NCBI RefSeq assembly: GCF_019655335.1 | Contig: NZ_BPFD01000009.1 | Span: forward strand, 1-64,000 | Direction: 5' to 3' | Origin: Shewanella hafniensis | Lineage (GTDB): Bacteria > Pseudomonadota > Gammaproteobacteria > Enterobacterales > Shewanellaceae | Length of the DNA stretch: 64,000 bases | The notes under the pieces: model-generated | Told to the model about the DNA's origin: nothing | The model's database searches: none | What the model saw: only the letters and a program-made list of their open reading frames with translations | Made by a program: the position numbers and the translations under genes | Shown here: piece by piece, positions 1 to 7,957 of the stretch | Position numbering within the stretch: position 1 is the first letter of the stretch | How the letters are laid out: the number at the start of each line of letters is the position of its first letter

Positions 1-223
1 TCGCGGAAGGCCCGAAGGTCCCCTCCTTTCCCCCGTAGGGCGTATGCGGTATTAGCAGTCGTTTCCAACTGTTATCCCCCTCGACTGGGCAGATCCCTAG
101 GCATTACTCACCCGTCCGCCGCTCGCCACCTCAGGAGTAAACTCCCTTGTGCTGCCGCTCGACTTGCATGTGTTAGGCCTGCCGCCAGCGTTCAATCTGA
201 GCCATGATCAAACTCTTCAATTA
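1..223 (-). rRNA. rrs: 16S ribosomal RNA, 5' end (partial)
   Basis: Read on the minus strand this is the start of a small-subunit rRNA. The conserved 5' sequence AGAGTTTGATCATGGCTCAG lies at about 198-217, followed by the AACGCTGGCGGCAGGCCTAA block and variable region V1/V2, whose sequence looks like Shewanella. The gene runs off the left edge, so only about 220 nt are visible. The 5' end is placed near 222-224 by analogy with E. coli and is uncertain by a few bases. Confidence 0.97.
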
Positions 224-425
224 AAGTTTTTTGCTTCCGCCTTGCGACTTAAGCGGCTCAATGAATTCTGATTTTTCGTTCCTGCTTAAAAGCAAAAACA
301 AACTGTACATATTGCTATGAACACTCTTCATCATTGATTTAATTCTTTGATTACTCACTCGAAAGTAAAGTAATTTCGATTAACTCAACACCTGTGAGTG
401 TCCACACAGATTTCTTGTTTTATCT

Positions 426-437
426 TGTTAAAGAGCA
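426..437 (-). promoter_or_regulatory. rrn leader boxA antitermination site
   Basis: The minus strand reads TGCTCTTTAACA, an exact match to the gammaproteobacterial rrn boxA. It is followed, as in E. coli leaders, by an A-rich stretch and a TCTGTGTGG motif. It lies about 200 nt upstream of the 16S gene, in the transcribed leader, where NusB/NusE (S10) would nucleate the antitermination complex. The rest of the leader (224-425) should also contain the 5' half of the RNase III processing stem for pre-16S, whose partner lies outside the window. Confidence 0.9.
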
Positions 438-507
438 ACTCAATATTCGTAAGAGAACTTGAGTACCACACTGAGCGTCGAACGCTTCCAGTTGGCTAGG
501 GCTGCGT

Positions 508-535
508 ATTCTACGCATTTCCCGTTTCGCGTCAA
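508..535 (-). promoter_or_regulatory. rrn P2 promoter
   Basis: On the minus strand a TTGACG -35 (530-535) is separated by 16 bp from a TAGAAT -10 (508-513), followed by a G/C-rich discriminator. It lies between P1 and boxA, as expected for the second of two tandem rRNA promoters. Confidence 0.8.
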
Positions 536-642
536 GGAGTATTTTCAACTTCTTGCTGCGCTTGAATTAAATGCTTAAAAGCGACTCAATTCAAGCTAAC
601 TCGTCAGCAGGCTTTCGCTGTCTGCCGTGTCAGTGGATGCGC

Positions 643-670
643 ATTATAGGGAGATTGAGAAAGTGCGCAA
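643..670 (-). promoter_or_regulatory. rrn P1 promoter with UP-like element
   Basis: On the minus strand a TTGCGC -35 (665-670) and a perfect TATAAT -10 (643-648) are spaced by 16 bp. The discriminator after the -10 is GCGC, typical of stringently and growth-rate controlled rRNA promoters. The sequence upstream (about 671-715) is A/T-rich and could act as an UP element. This is the main start signal for the rRNA operon. Confidence 0.85.
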
Positions 671-1060
671 CCCCTATTTTAAGGAAATTTGCAGTTAATT
701 CTAATTATCTAATCTAGCCACACCATACCCACCGCTTACCCCCAAAGTTATCCACACACCGCTCATTTTAGACTCAGTTTCAACTTAAAATGAGGTTTGA
801 TGAGCCTCTATTACTACGAATAAAGCATGGAGATTCCGTTGATTCTCGAGGCTAGAGGTGGATTCTTGATGCAGCTTGTTCTAATAAATGGGCGAACGAC
901 AGATTAAAGAAACTCTTTGCCGACTTAATCAGAAATACAGGTCGTATTGCACAAAACTAATATTGGCCACTTGTTAGCGATGATCTTATCTATTAAAGCT
1001 AAGTTGAGTTATCAAAGACGTCATGCACATTAAGAGTGGCATGTTCGCTTACCTATATTT
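671..1060. other. Intergenic region upstream of rrn, no gene seen
   Basis: About 390 bp between the rRNA promoters and a short tandem repeat. No convincing reading frame with a ribosome-binding site was found. It holds one perfect DnaA-box 9-mer, TTATCCACA, at 748-756 on the plus strand. The A/T-rich part next to P1 probably serves the rRNA promoter. Confidence 0.5.
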
Positions 1061-1105
1061 AGTGACAGGAAATTAAGTGACAGAAAATTTAGTGGCAATA
1101 ATTTT
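1061..1105. repeat. Three degenerate 15-bp tandem repeats
   Basis: Three consecutive 15-mers read AGTGACAGGAAATTA, AGTGACAGAAAATTT and AGTGGCAATAATTTT. The first two differ at two positions; the third is more diverged. They lie just past the terminator of the carboxylase gene and are not part of a recognisable gene. Confidence 0.75.
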
Positions 1106-1110
1106 GAAGC

Positions 1111-1140
1111 AAAAAAATACCCGCCAGTGGCGGGTATTTT
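1111..1140 (-). terminator. Rho-independent terminator of the carboxylase gene
   Basis: A perfect 12-bp stem (1114-1125 with 1129-1140, core ACCCGCC/GGCGGGT) and a 3-nt loop is followed on the minus strand by a run of seven T. It starts about 30 bp past the stop codon of the carboxylase gene. The flanking A-run makes it potentially bidirectional. Confidence 0.9.
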
Positions 1141-1170
1141 CTTATTTAGCTATGGCGTTAAACGCTGAGC

Positions 1171-4100
1171 TTATTCTTCTACTGGCGAGACCACGAACAG
1201 TAAGTCACCTTGAGACACTTGCTGACCATTGCTGTTCAGGATGCGCTCGATGCGATACTTCTTATCCTCAGGGTACAAAATCGCACTCTGACGGTTAAAG
1301 CCGGCTAAGGTCACTTGCGAGAACATCTTCATCGCTTCTGTGAGTGCTAGCGTTTGATCGACTGTGACTATGTCACCTTCTTTCACAAAATCCGCTTCAC
1401 CCGGTGCAGAAGAGGTATAGAAGATACCTGCGCCTTGGGCTAACACTTTCAGTTCGTTACTTTCACCAACGCGCAGTGACTCAGTGTCCACTTCCACAGT
1501 TTCAGCGGCGGCTTCCATTTCAGCGATCAACGCCGGAATGTCTAGCTCAGCCATTAAACGTGGCAGATAGTTAGTATCGTAAACACCTTCGTTGAAGGTA
1601 CCGTCTTTCAGAATAAGCTTGAGTAACGGAATGTTAGTCGCGATGCCTTTCAGCACTACGCTGTCTAAGTATTCGTACAGTTTGGCAATCACATCCTCAC
1701 GGTTTTCACCGCGCATGATGATTTGCGCAATCAAGCTATCGTAGTATGGCGATACTTCTTTACCTGGCGCTGCAATCGAAATGATTTCCACATCGGGATG
1801 ATCAGGGAACACACATTCAGTGATCTTGCCCGGATTTGGGATCAGCTGCAGTATGCCGTGGCTATCGAGCGCCGCTTTCTCAGCCGTCACACGTACTTCC
1901 ATCGCATAACCAATTTCTTTAGGCTCTAATGCTTCAATTGAACGGCCAGCGGCAATATCAAACTGCGCACTAACGATATCAATACCTGAAGTCGCTTCCG
2001 TAACAGGATGCTCAACCTGCAGACGCGTGTTCATCTCCATGAAGTACACTTCGTTGGCATCTAAGTTATAGATAAACTCAACGGTACCTGCGCCCATGTA
2101 ATCGGTCGCGTCACCTAAGGCACGAGTATAAGCCAGCACTTGTCGCTTCAGCTCATCTGGCAACATAGTTGAACCAGATTCTTCGACTACTTTTTGGTTA
2201 TTACGTTGAACCGAACAGTCACGCAAACCTAATACTTTGGCGTTGCCGAACTTGTCACGCAGTAACTGCACTTCGATGTGACGTAGTGATGTCACATATT
2301 TTTCTAGGTACAAGTCACCGTTACCAAAGGCTGCAGCCGCTTCGGTTGCCGTTTTTTGGAATAGACCAATCATGTCTTCAGGACGTTTCACAACCTGAAT
2401 ACCTTTACCGCCACCACCTTGTACCGCTTTAAGCAGTACTGGATAGCCAATTTCGCTCGCCACGTTAACGGCTTGCTCTGCATTGGTCAGAATGCCGTGC
2501 GAACCTGGCACTACAGGTACATTTTGCGCTTGCGATGTCTTAATCGCGTTCGACTTATTACCCATAGTCGTCATTGAATGCACGCTAGGACCGACGAAGT
2601 TAACACCGTTATTAACACACAGTGCAGCAAACTGCGGGCTTTCTGATAGGAAACCGATACCAGGGTGTAATGCATCCACTTGCTCATACTCGGCCACTTT
2701 CAGCACTGAGTAAGCATTCAAGTAACTTTCATCCGAGGTGTTACCACCGAGACAAACTAACTTGTCAGAATCTTTGAGCATGTCCGCTGGCACTGATGTC
2801 ATATCAGGATCCGACGCCACTAATACCACATTGATATTATTGTCATGCGCCTTACGGATCAATTTCACCGCAGTACAACCACGGGCGTGAACCAATACTT
2901 TGTTAATTGGCTTCATTAACTGGCGTGGATCGTTCTGTACGATCACTTCTTCTTCAACAGTTGCTTCAACCACTAAGGTCGACAGTGCATTGATGATCAC
3001 GTCGTTAATTTTTGCCGAAGGCATTGGCATCAGAGGATCGATACCTGCTAACTGAGAGTCTAAATTGTCGCTGAATGGGTTATGGACTAAGCCCGCCATT
3101 GCGCCAGGTACTTTTGACAAGTAGTTAGACAGAGTCGCCGTTGATGGCAAGTAAGCTGGCACTACCATTTGGCCTGCGAATGGCATGTTAGTGCCAGACA
3201 GGTAGTAAGTTTGCACTAATGGGTGAGTCACAAAACTCGCCTGTGCACCACCAGTACAGTCACCAAAACCAAACATCAGTACAGGCAATTCGTTATCACG
3301 AATAAAGCGCGTGATACGGTCGTTCACCACAGCCATAGAGAATAGCGCCGCGGCACCTTCTTTAGTCTGCATACCACCTGAACTGATAAAGCACACAACG
3401 GGTAATTTACGCTTAGCACACTCGATCAATAGTGCAGAGAATTTCTCAGCACTGGCCATATCAAATGCACCGGCTTGGAATGCGGTGTTAGACACAGCCA
3501 CACCCACGCGAACTTTTTGACCTTTTTCTTTAAAGTCAGCAATACCTGTGATCAAGCCACATGGGCGAATGCCTTTATCTAACGCATCTTCGATTGATAA
3601 ACGGAAGCCAGGGAAGTTGAGCAAGTTAGCCGACATCTTGTCGCCATTGATCTCTTCGAAATGGGTAAAGAACTGTTTAACCACATTTTCCCAAGTCATG
3701 TTGCCTTTACGTTTTTCGTCACGCAGCACTTTTTGGATCAATAGATCCTGATAACCCATGGTCAAGCGGTTCCAGAAGTCCTTACGACGACCGATACGCA
3801 CTGGGTTGATCGCGCCAGTGTACTTGCTGGTATCGCTTTCGCTATCGAAATACTCAGGCAGTAGACGTTCGAAGAAGTAAGTCAGTACCACGAATAGACT
3901 GTCGTTAAGTTGTGGGAAACCCACACTCTTCCACTGCTCTACGCGGACTAATAAATCGGCACGGTTCGATTGACCCATGAAGTATTTTAGCCACTTGTAG
4001 AACTTAGCTTTGTCGTTCGAGGTATCTTGTGTCGACATTGCATGGTCAATTGACTTGTGCAGCAGGTTGTTCACTGAATTACGTGACAAACTCTTCGACA

Positions 4101-5724
4101 TCATGGCTTCTTTCGCGATTGACGCTAAGCTACCGACAACGTTGTCGTACAAGGCATTGAAGATCAGAATGTTATGGCATTGCCAAATAAAGTCTTCACG
4201 CAGCTCTTCATTCACAACCACATCGAGTACGGTCAGCTGATTCAGCTCAGGCCATTTAGCTTGAGTTACAGATTTTGGCAAACTTTCTAAGTGCTGAATC
4301 AGCCCTTTGAAGTTGTTGGCCGCATTACTCTTCCAGCGGTGATACAAAGACCAGCTGATGTTAAATAACAGCGCCTTACGTGCTTTCTTATAGTTCTCTT
4401 TTGGTTCACCCAAAATCAAACGAGTCAACATGTTACGCTCAGTAGACACTTCATCACGCTTAGCGACAAAAGTAGTCCACAATTTATTCAGTTCTTCGTC
4501 ATAAACCAGTTTATCTGGGTTAGATAACCAAGCTTGGAACACACGATCTTGTTCCTGTTGGATACGCGCCAACAAATCACCTTCTGGCACACTAGCACGT
4601 GACAGACGACCGTATTGCTCTTGAGAAATCGAATGGATACGGCTACGCAGCGTTAAATAACGCAAATAACGATAAGCACTACCAAACAGATTGTGGTGAC
4701 TAGTTGGGCTCGTTGCCACAGCCAATTCTGCGTTCAGTTCCAAAGCCATCAAGTTTTTAGATGGATTTAGGAAACGAGTTAAGCTGCGGTCATAATGCTC
4801 ACGTAAATCTTTAGATTCACGCACAAAATTCATTGCTGCACGCTCAACCGCTTCTACGCTGCTAATAATAGCGCGGCGCAAATTGTGCTGACGCTCATCA
4901 CGGTCACCCGGTGAAAAGTCGATGATACCGTCGATACAGCCTGAGGTATAAAGCTCTTCTGGTGATACACCTACAGATTTCGCACATTCCTGCCATGACA
5001 GGTTGTACTTACGGGCAATACTTTGCAGACCTTGTGGCTGGATCGTGTTGAAAATACCGTCACGCAACGACAACAGAATGTTCGCCGCAGCTAATGGAAT
5101 TGCGCCACCAGAATAACCAGCACCAATTACGATACCGACTGTCGGTACGTCAACGTTGGCGCTTTCTGCGATAGCTTTAGAAATTGAATGCGCTTGGTTT
5201 TGGCTGTTAGCGATTTCGCCCGCATCAGCTCCAGGAGTATCAATTAAATAGATAATAGGCATAGACAATTCGGCGAAATGACGAATTGCTTTACAGGCAG
5301 CGTAATGATGCTCAGGCATCCAAGCACCGTTTGCGGTAGTGCGTTCTTGGGCGATAAAGCCAATACGACGAGTGCGTGAACCAAAGTTCAGCTCGACCTC
5401 AGCACTGTAAAAAGAGCCCAAGTGAGTTTCAGTAATCAAGCGACCTTTAAGATCGGCAATGATACGTTTTGCACCAGGACGACCTTTATCTTGGGTCGGC
5501 TGGATCACTTTAGTAACGTAACCGTCGACATCTAACGATGCCAAGTCTTTCAAGTTTGCCTGGATGGCATCCTCATTTAAAAGACCTTTAATTTCTTCCG
5601 ATAAACTCTGTTTACTGTGCTTAGGAAACAGAGAAAAATCCTTTGCCAAATGCTCGGCTTGTAAAAAAAGCGGATCGGGCGTTTGGGCTTGAGTCATGTG
5701 TGTGGGCTGATTATTGCTGGTCAT
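1171..5724 (-). CDS. Single-chain acetyl-CoA carboxylase family protein (CT-alpha / CT-beta / biotin carboxylase / biotinyl domain)
   Basis: About 1517 residues holding all parts of an acyl-CoA carboxylase. Residues ~60-310 resemble the AccA carboxyltransferase (motifs DTPGADAG and GAGYSGGAIPL). Residues ~690-930 resemble AccD (SSGGMQTKEG, FGDCTGGAQASF). Residues ~945-1390 are an ATP-grasp biotin carboxylase (GGGGKGIQVV, HIEVQLL, EMNTRLQVEHPVTE). The C-terminus is a biotinyl domain with EAMKM; the target lysine codon is at 1327-1329. Residues ~320-680 form a long, probably helical segment with no motif I recognise. The reaction should be ATP-dependent carboxylation of an acyl-CoA via biotin; the substrate cannot be told from sequence. 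The order CT-alpha before CT-beta before BC-BCCP is not that of eukaryotic ACC. I chose ATG 5724, preceded by AGAGGA; a TTG lies one codon upstream. The gene is divergent from a LysR gene that may control it. Confidence 0.88.
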   Translation of the reverse strand: MTSNNQPTHMTQAQTPDPLFLQAEHLAKDFSLFPKHSKQSLSEEIKGLLNEDAIQANLKDLASLDVDGYVTKVIQPTQDKGRPGAKRIIADLKGRLITETHLGSFYSAEVELNFGSRTRRIGFIAQERTTANGAWMPEHHYAACKAIRHFAELSMPIIYLIDTPGADAGEIANSQNQAHSISKAIAESANVDVPTVGIVIGAGYSGGAIPLAAANILLSLRDGIFNTIQPQGLQSIARKYNLSWQECAKSVGVSPEELYTSGCIDGIIDFSPGDRDERQHNLRRAIISSVEAVERAAMNFVRESKDLREHYDRSLTRFLNPSKNLMALELNAELAVATSPTSHHNLFGSAYRYLRYLTLRSRIHSISQEQYGRLSRASVPEGDLLARIQQEQDRVFQAWLSNPDKLVYDEELNKLWTTFVAKRDEVSTERNMLTRLILGEPKENYKKARKALLFNISWSLYHRWKSNAANNFKGLIQHLESLPKSVTQAKWPELNQLTVLDVVVNEELREDFIWQCHNILIFNALYDNVVGSLASIAKEAMMSKSLSRNSVNNLLHKSIDHAMSTQDTSNDKAKFYKWLKYFMGQSNRADLLVRVEQWKSVGFPQLNDSLFVVLTYFFERLLPEYFDSESDTSKYTGAINPVRIGRRKDFWNRLTMGYQDLLIQKVLRDEKRKGNMTWENVVKQFFTHFEEINGDKMSANLLNFPGFRLSIEDALDKGIRPCGLITGIADFKEKGQKVRVGVAVSNTAFQAGAFDMASAEKFSALLIECAKRKLPVVCFISSGGMQTKEGAAALFSMAVVNDRITRFIRDNELPVLMFGFGDCTGGAQASFVTHPLVQTYYLSGTNMPFAGQMVVPAYLPSTATLSNYLSKVPGAMAGLVHNPFSDNLDSQLAGIDPLMPMPSAKINDVIINALSTLVVEATVEEEVIVQNDPRQLMKPINKVLVHARGCTAVKLIRKAHDNNINVVLVASDPDMTSVPADMLKDSDKLVCLGGNTSDESYLNAYSVLKVAEYEQVDALHPGIGFLSESPQFAALCVNNGVNFVGPSVHSMTTMGNKSNAIKTSQAQNVPVVPGSHGILTNAEQAVNVASEIGYPVLLKAVQGGGGKGIQVVKRPEDMIGLFQKTATEAAAAFGNGDLYLEKYVTSLRHIEVQLLRDKFGNAKVLGLRDCSVQRNNQKVVEESGSTMLPDELKRQVLAYTRALGDATDYMGAGTVEFIYNLDANEVYFMEMNTRLQVEHPVTEATSGIDIVSAQFDIAAGRSIEALEPKEIGYAMEVRVTAEKAALDSHGILQLIPNPGKITECVFPDHPDVEIISIAAPGKEVSPYYDSLIAQIIMRGENREDVIAKLYEYLDSVVLKGIATNIPLLKLILKDGTFNEGVYDTNYLPRLMAELDIPALIAEMEAAAETVEVDTESLRVGESNELKVLAQGAGIFYTSSAPGEADFVKEGDIVTVDQTLALTEAMKMFSQVTLAGFNRQSAILYPEDKKYRIERILNSNGQQVSQGDLLFVVSPVEE

Positions 5725-5845
5725 CAAAAGATCCTCTGCTTAGCCTCTGAAAATTTTTAGCCAATAAATATAACTTTGTTATCCCGTCAAATGCCATTAA
5801 ACTGCATAAGACGCTATGTTCCAAATATGAGACAGTGGGAAAAAC

Positions 5846-6757
5846 ATGCCAGATTTAAACGGTATGATGCTATTTGCAGCCGTAGTTAGAGCTAAGGGAT
5901 TCTCCCAAGCTGCACGTGAAACCGGCCACCCAAAATCCACCATAAGTCGCAAAATCGCGCAGCTTGAAGAACAACTTGGCGTGCGATTGCTACAGCGCGA
6001 CACCCGTAACTTGAGTCTGACCCAAGTCGGGGCACTCTTTTACCAACACTGTGATTCCATTCGCAATGAGGTGGAAGCGGCCAAGGCTGTTATCGAGAAT
6101 ACTCACGATGATGTGTCAGGATCATTACGGATTGCGATCCCAGTGTCATTTAGCCAAGAACTTATCGCTAACCTCTGTAGCGGATTTATGCGTTTATATC
6201 CCAATGTTGAATTGGATGTCCAGTTTACCGACAACGATATTGGTTTAGTCGGCGAAGGATATGACATAGCCATCAAATATGGCCCACTTCAATCGTCGGA
6301 CTTAGTCGCACGATTACTGTTTGAACGCCAACCGATTTTAGTCGCAAGCCCTGGTTACTTAAAACTCAAAGGCACGCCCGCAACGCCAAAAGAACTCAGC
6401 CTGCACAGTGGTATTTTATTGGGCACTTCTCGCTCGGCGCCGATTTGGCCATTGGGTAAAGGTTCGCGTAAAACCATGGCGAACTTCCAACGTAAAGTAC
6501 GGGTCAACAGCCCTATCATGGTGAAGCAATTAGCCATGGATGATTTTGGCATCGCCATGCTATCCAATTCGGCCTGTAAGACCGAACTCGCCAATGGACA
6601 GCTAGTACCGATTTTACAGGAATGGCCAATTGAACCCTTTAAGGTTTACGGGGTTTATTCGAGTCGACGCCAACTGGCCACCAATATCAGCGTCTTCTTA
6701 GACTTCTTCGTAAAACGCTTTAGCAGCCAAGAAAGTCTGCAATCCCTCATGGGCTAA
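5846..6757 (+). CDS. LysR-family transcriptional regulator
   Basis: 303 residues. The N-terminal winged helix-turn-helix is typical of LysR proteins (ARAKGFSQAARETGHPKSTIS and onward, about residues 10-60, then RLLQRDTRNLSLTQVG). The rest is the periplasmic-binding-protein-like effector domain, with the GSLRIAIPVSF entry strand near residue 93. It resembles the CrgA/AaeR-like subgroup. It is divergent from the carboxylase gene (about 120 bp between them) and convergent with the beta-lactamase gene, overlapping it by four bases at the stop codons (6754-6757). The lysR neighbour is a constant part of OXA-48-family loci in Shewanella and on plasmids derived from them. Position suggests control of the carboxylase gene rather than of bla; the effector is unknown. 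Confidence 0.9.
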   Translation: MPDLNGMMLFAAVVRAKGFSQAARETGHPKSTISRKIAQLEEQLGVRLLQRDTRNLSLTQVGALFYQHCDSIRNEVEAAKAVIENTHDDVSGSLRIAIPVSFSQELIANLCSGFMRLYPNVELDVQFTDNDIGLVGEGYDIAIKYGPLQSSDLVARLLFERQPILVASPGYLKLKGTPATPKELSLHSGILLGTSRSAPIWPLGKGSRKTMANFQRKVRVNSPIMVKQLAMDDFGIAMLSNSACKTELANGQLVPILQEWPIEPFKVYGVYSSRRQLATNISVFLDFFVKRFSSQESLQSLMG

Positions 6758-7626
6758 GGAATTACGTGCTCCAGTTTTAACACTTCTTTAGTAATGGCTT
6801 GGCGCAATGGCAAACCTGCGGCATCTGGGATGTCCATATTCATTGCAAAAAACCACGCATTATCATCGAGTTCTACCCAACCAACCCACCAGCCAATGCT
6901 TGGCTCAGCTCTGACCGCATAACCGGTTTTTGCGCGGATAATATAATCAGAATTCGCCTCGGTGAGCATGGCCTGCTTAACGATGCGTTGACTGCGCTCT
7001 GAAGCGTGTACCTTGTTGTGATAAAGTCGGCGCAGGAAATCGATTTGCTCAGTGGCCGATATCCGAATACCACCATCAAGCCAAAAGCTATCTAAGTTAC
7101 CCGAGATAGTCTCATTGCCATAATCGAAAGAGGCGATCATCTTCGACATTCGCGCCTCACCAATTTGGCGGGCAAACTCTTGATAGACTGGCACCACCGA
7201 ATACTTCATCCCGGTAATCAAGTTGTGGTCACGATTCCAAGTGGCAATATCACGGCTTTTACCATCCCACTTAAACACTTGATGTTCATCCTTCACCACA
7301 CCGAGATCTAGCGCAATCAAACTGTTAGGGATTTTAAAGGTCGATGCAGGTAAAAAACCTTGATTGGCACGTTTAAGATTGTTGGTATATCCCTGTTGCT
7401 TGTTTTCGTTCCATAGTGCTACCACGCCCGAGGTTTGTTGGAGCTTAGTTTTTTGCAGTTTAGCTTGTTGCGGTTCAGCTTGATGCTGAGTAAAAATGGC
7501 ATCCCAACTGCGGGTTTCTTGCCACTCCTTCTTCACCGCGGTTGAGGCAAAAGTCGGGGCGGCAATGATTGACGACGCTAACAGTGAGGACATCACCAAC
7601 ACAGTCGATATGGCGAACGAACGCAT
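6754..7626 (-). CDS. blaOXA: Class D beta-lactamase, OXA-48 family
   Basis: 290 residues with an N-terminal signal peptide; a periplasmic serine beta-lactamase. Motifs: STFK at residues 95-98 (nucleophile S95, carbamylated K98), SVV at 143-145, YGN at 169-171 and KTG at 233-235. Long stretches (FLPASTFKIPNSLIALDLG, SVVPVYQEFARQIGEARMSK) match OXA-48 as I remember it. The beta5-beta6 loop after KTG reads YAVRAEPS against YSTRIEPK in OXA-48; the arginine important for carbapenem hydrolysis is kept. Residues ~49-66 hold about 15 extra residues built from KLQ/QQ repeats. The start at 7626 is supported by AAGGAG five to six bases upstream; the frame extends further but without a signal. Context (C15-like, bla, lysR, carboxylase) is the intrinsic Shewanella locus. 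Whether it hydrolyses carbapenems cannot be told from sequence. Confidence 0.95.
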   Translation of the reverse strand: MRSFAISTVLVMSSLLASSIIAAPTFASTAVKKEWQETRSWDAIFTQHQAEPQQAKLQKTKLQQTSGVVALWNENKQQGYTNNLKRANQGFLPASTFKIPNSLIALDLGVVKDEHQVFKWDGKSRDIATWNRDHNLITGMKYSVVPVYQEFARQIGEARMSKMIASFDYGNETISGNLDSFWLDGGIRISATEQIDFLRRLYHNKVHASERSQRIVKQAMLTEANSDYIIRAKTGYAVRAEPSIGWWVGWVELDDNAWFFAMNMDIPDAAGLPLRQAITKEVLKLEHVIP

Positions 7627-7957
7627 AAAGTCTCCTTGTAGAAACAAAAAATCCAATGAACTAAAAAAGTGATTAAGGCTATCACTTAGCGTTTTTGCAT
7701 GCCCTAGCAAACTGCTGACCAATAGTGGCAAAAAAGAGGCAAGTAAGTTCTGCCATAGAAGGACTGATGTCAGCTCAGCGCCTTTGAAAGAGAAGATGAT
7801 GAGATAGAAGATATTGGCATAAGATGACGAAGATCAACCTGCATAACTTTATTACCCTCAGCTTGTAGTGCATACTTTTTGGCATAAGAGCCTTCCAGTG
7901 GACGAGATGAACATCATTTCCAATCAATAAGGTCTAATCACTACAGGGAAATCAAAA

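Noticed and set aside
748..756. Replication origin suggested by the DnaA box
   Set aside because: Only one box, no A/T-rich unwinding region and no dnaA, dnaN, gyrB or mnmG genes nearby.
1077..1298. 73-residue plus-strand frame across the carboxylase terminator
   Set aside because: It spans the terminator hairpin and the 3' end of the carboxylase gene and encodes nothing recognisable.
7627..7731. Upstream extension of the beta-lactamase frame
   Set aside because: The start at 7626 has a strong ribosome-binding site and gives a proper signal peptide; the extension has neither.
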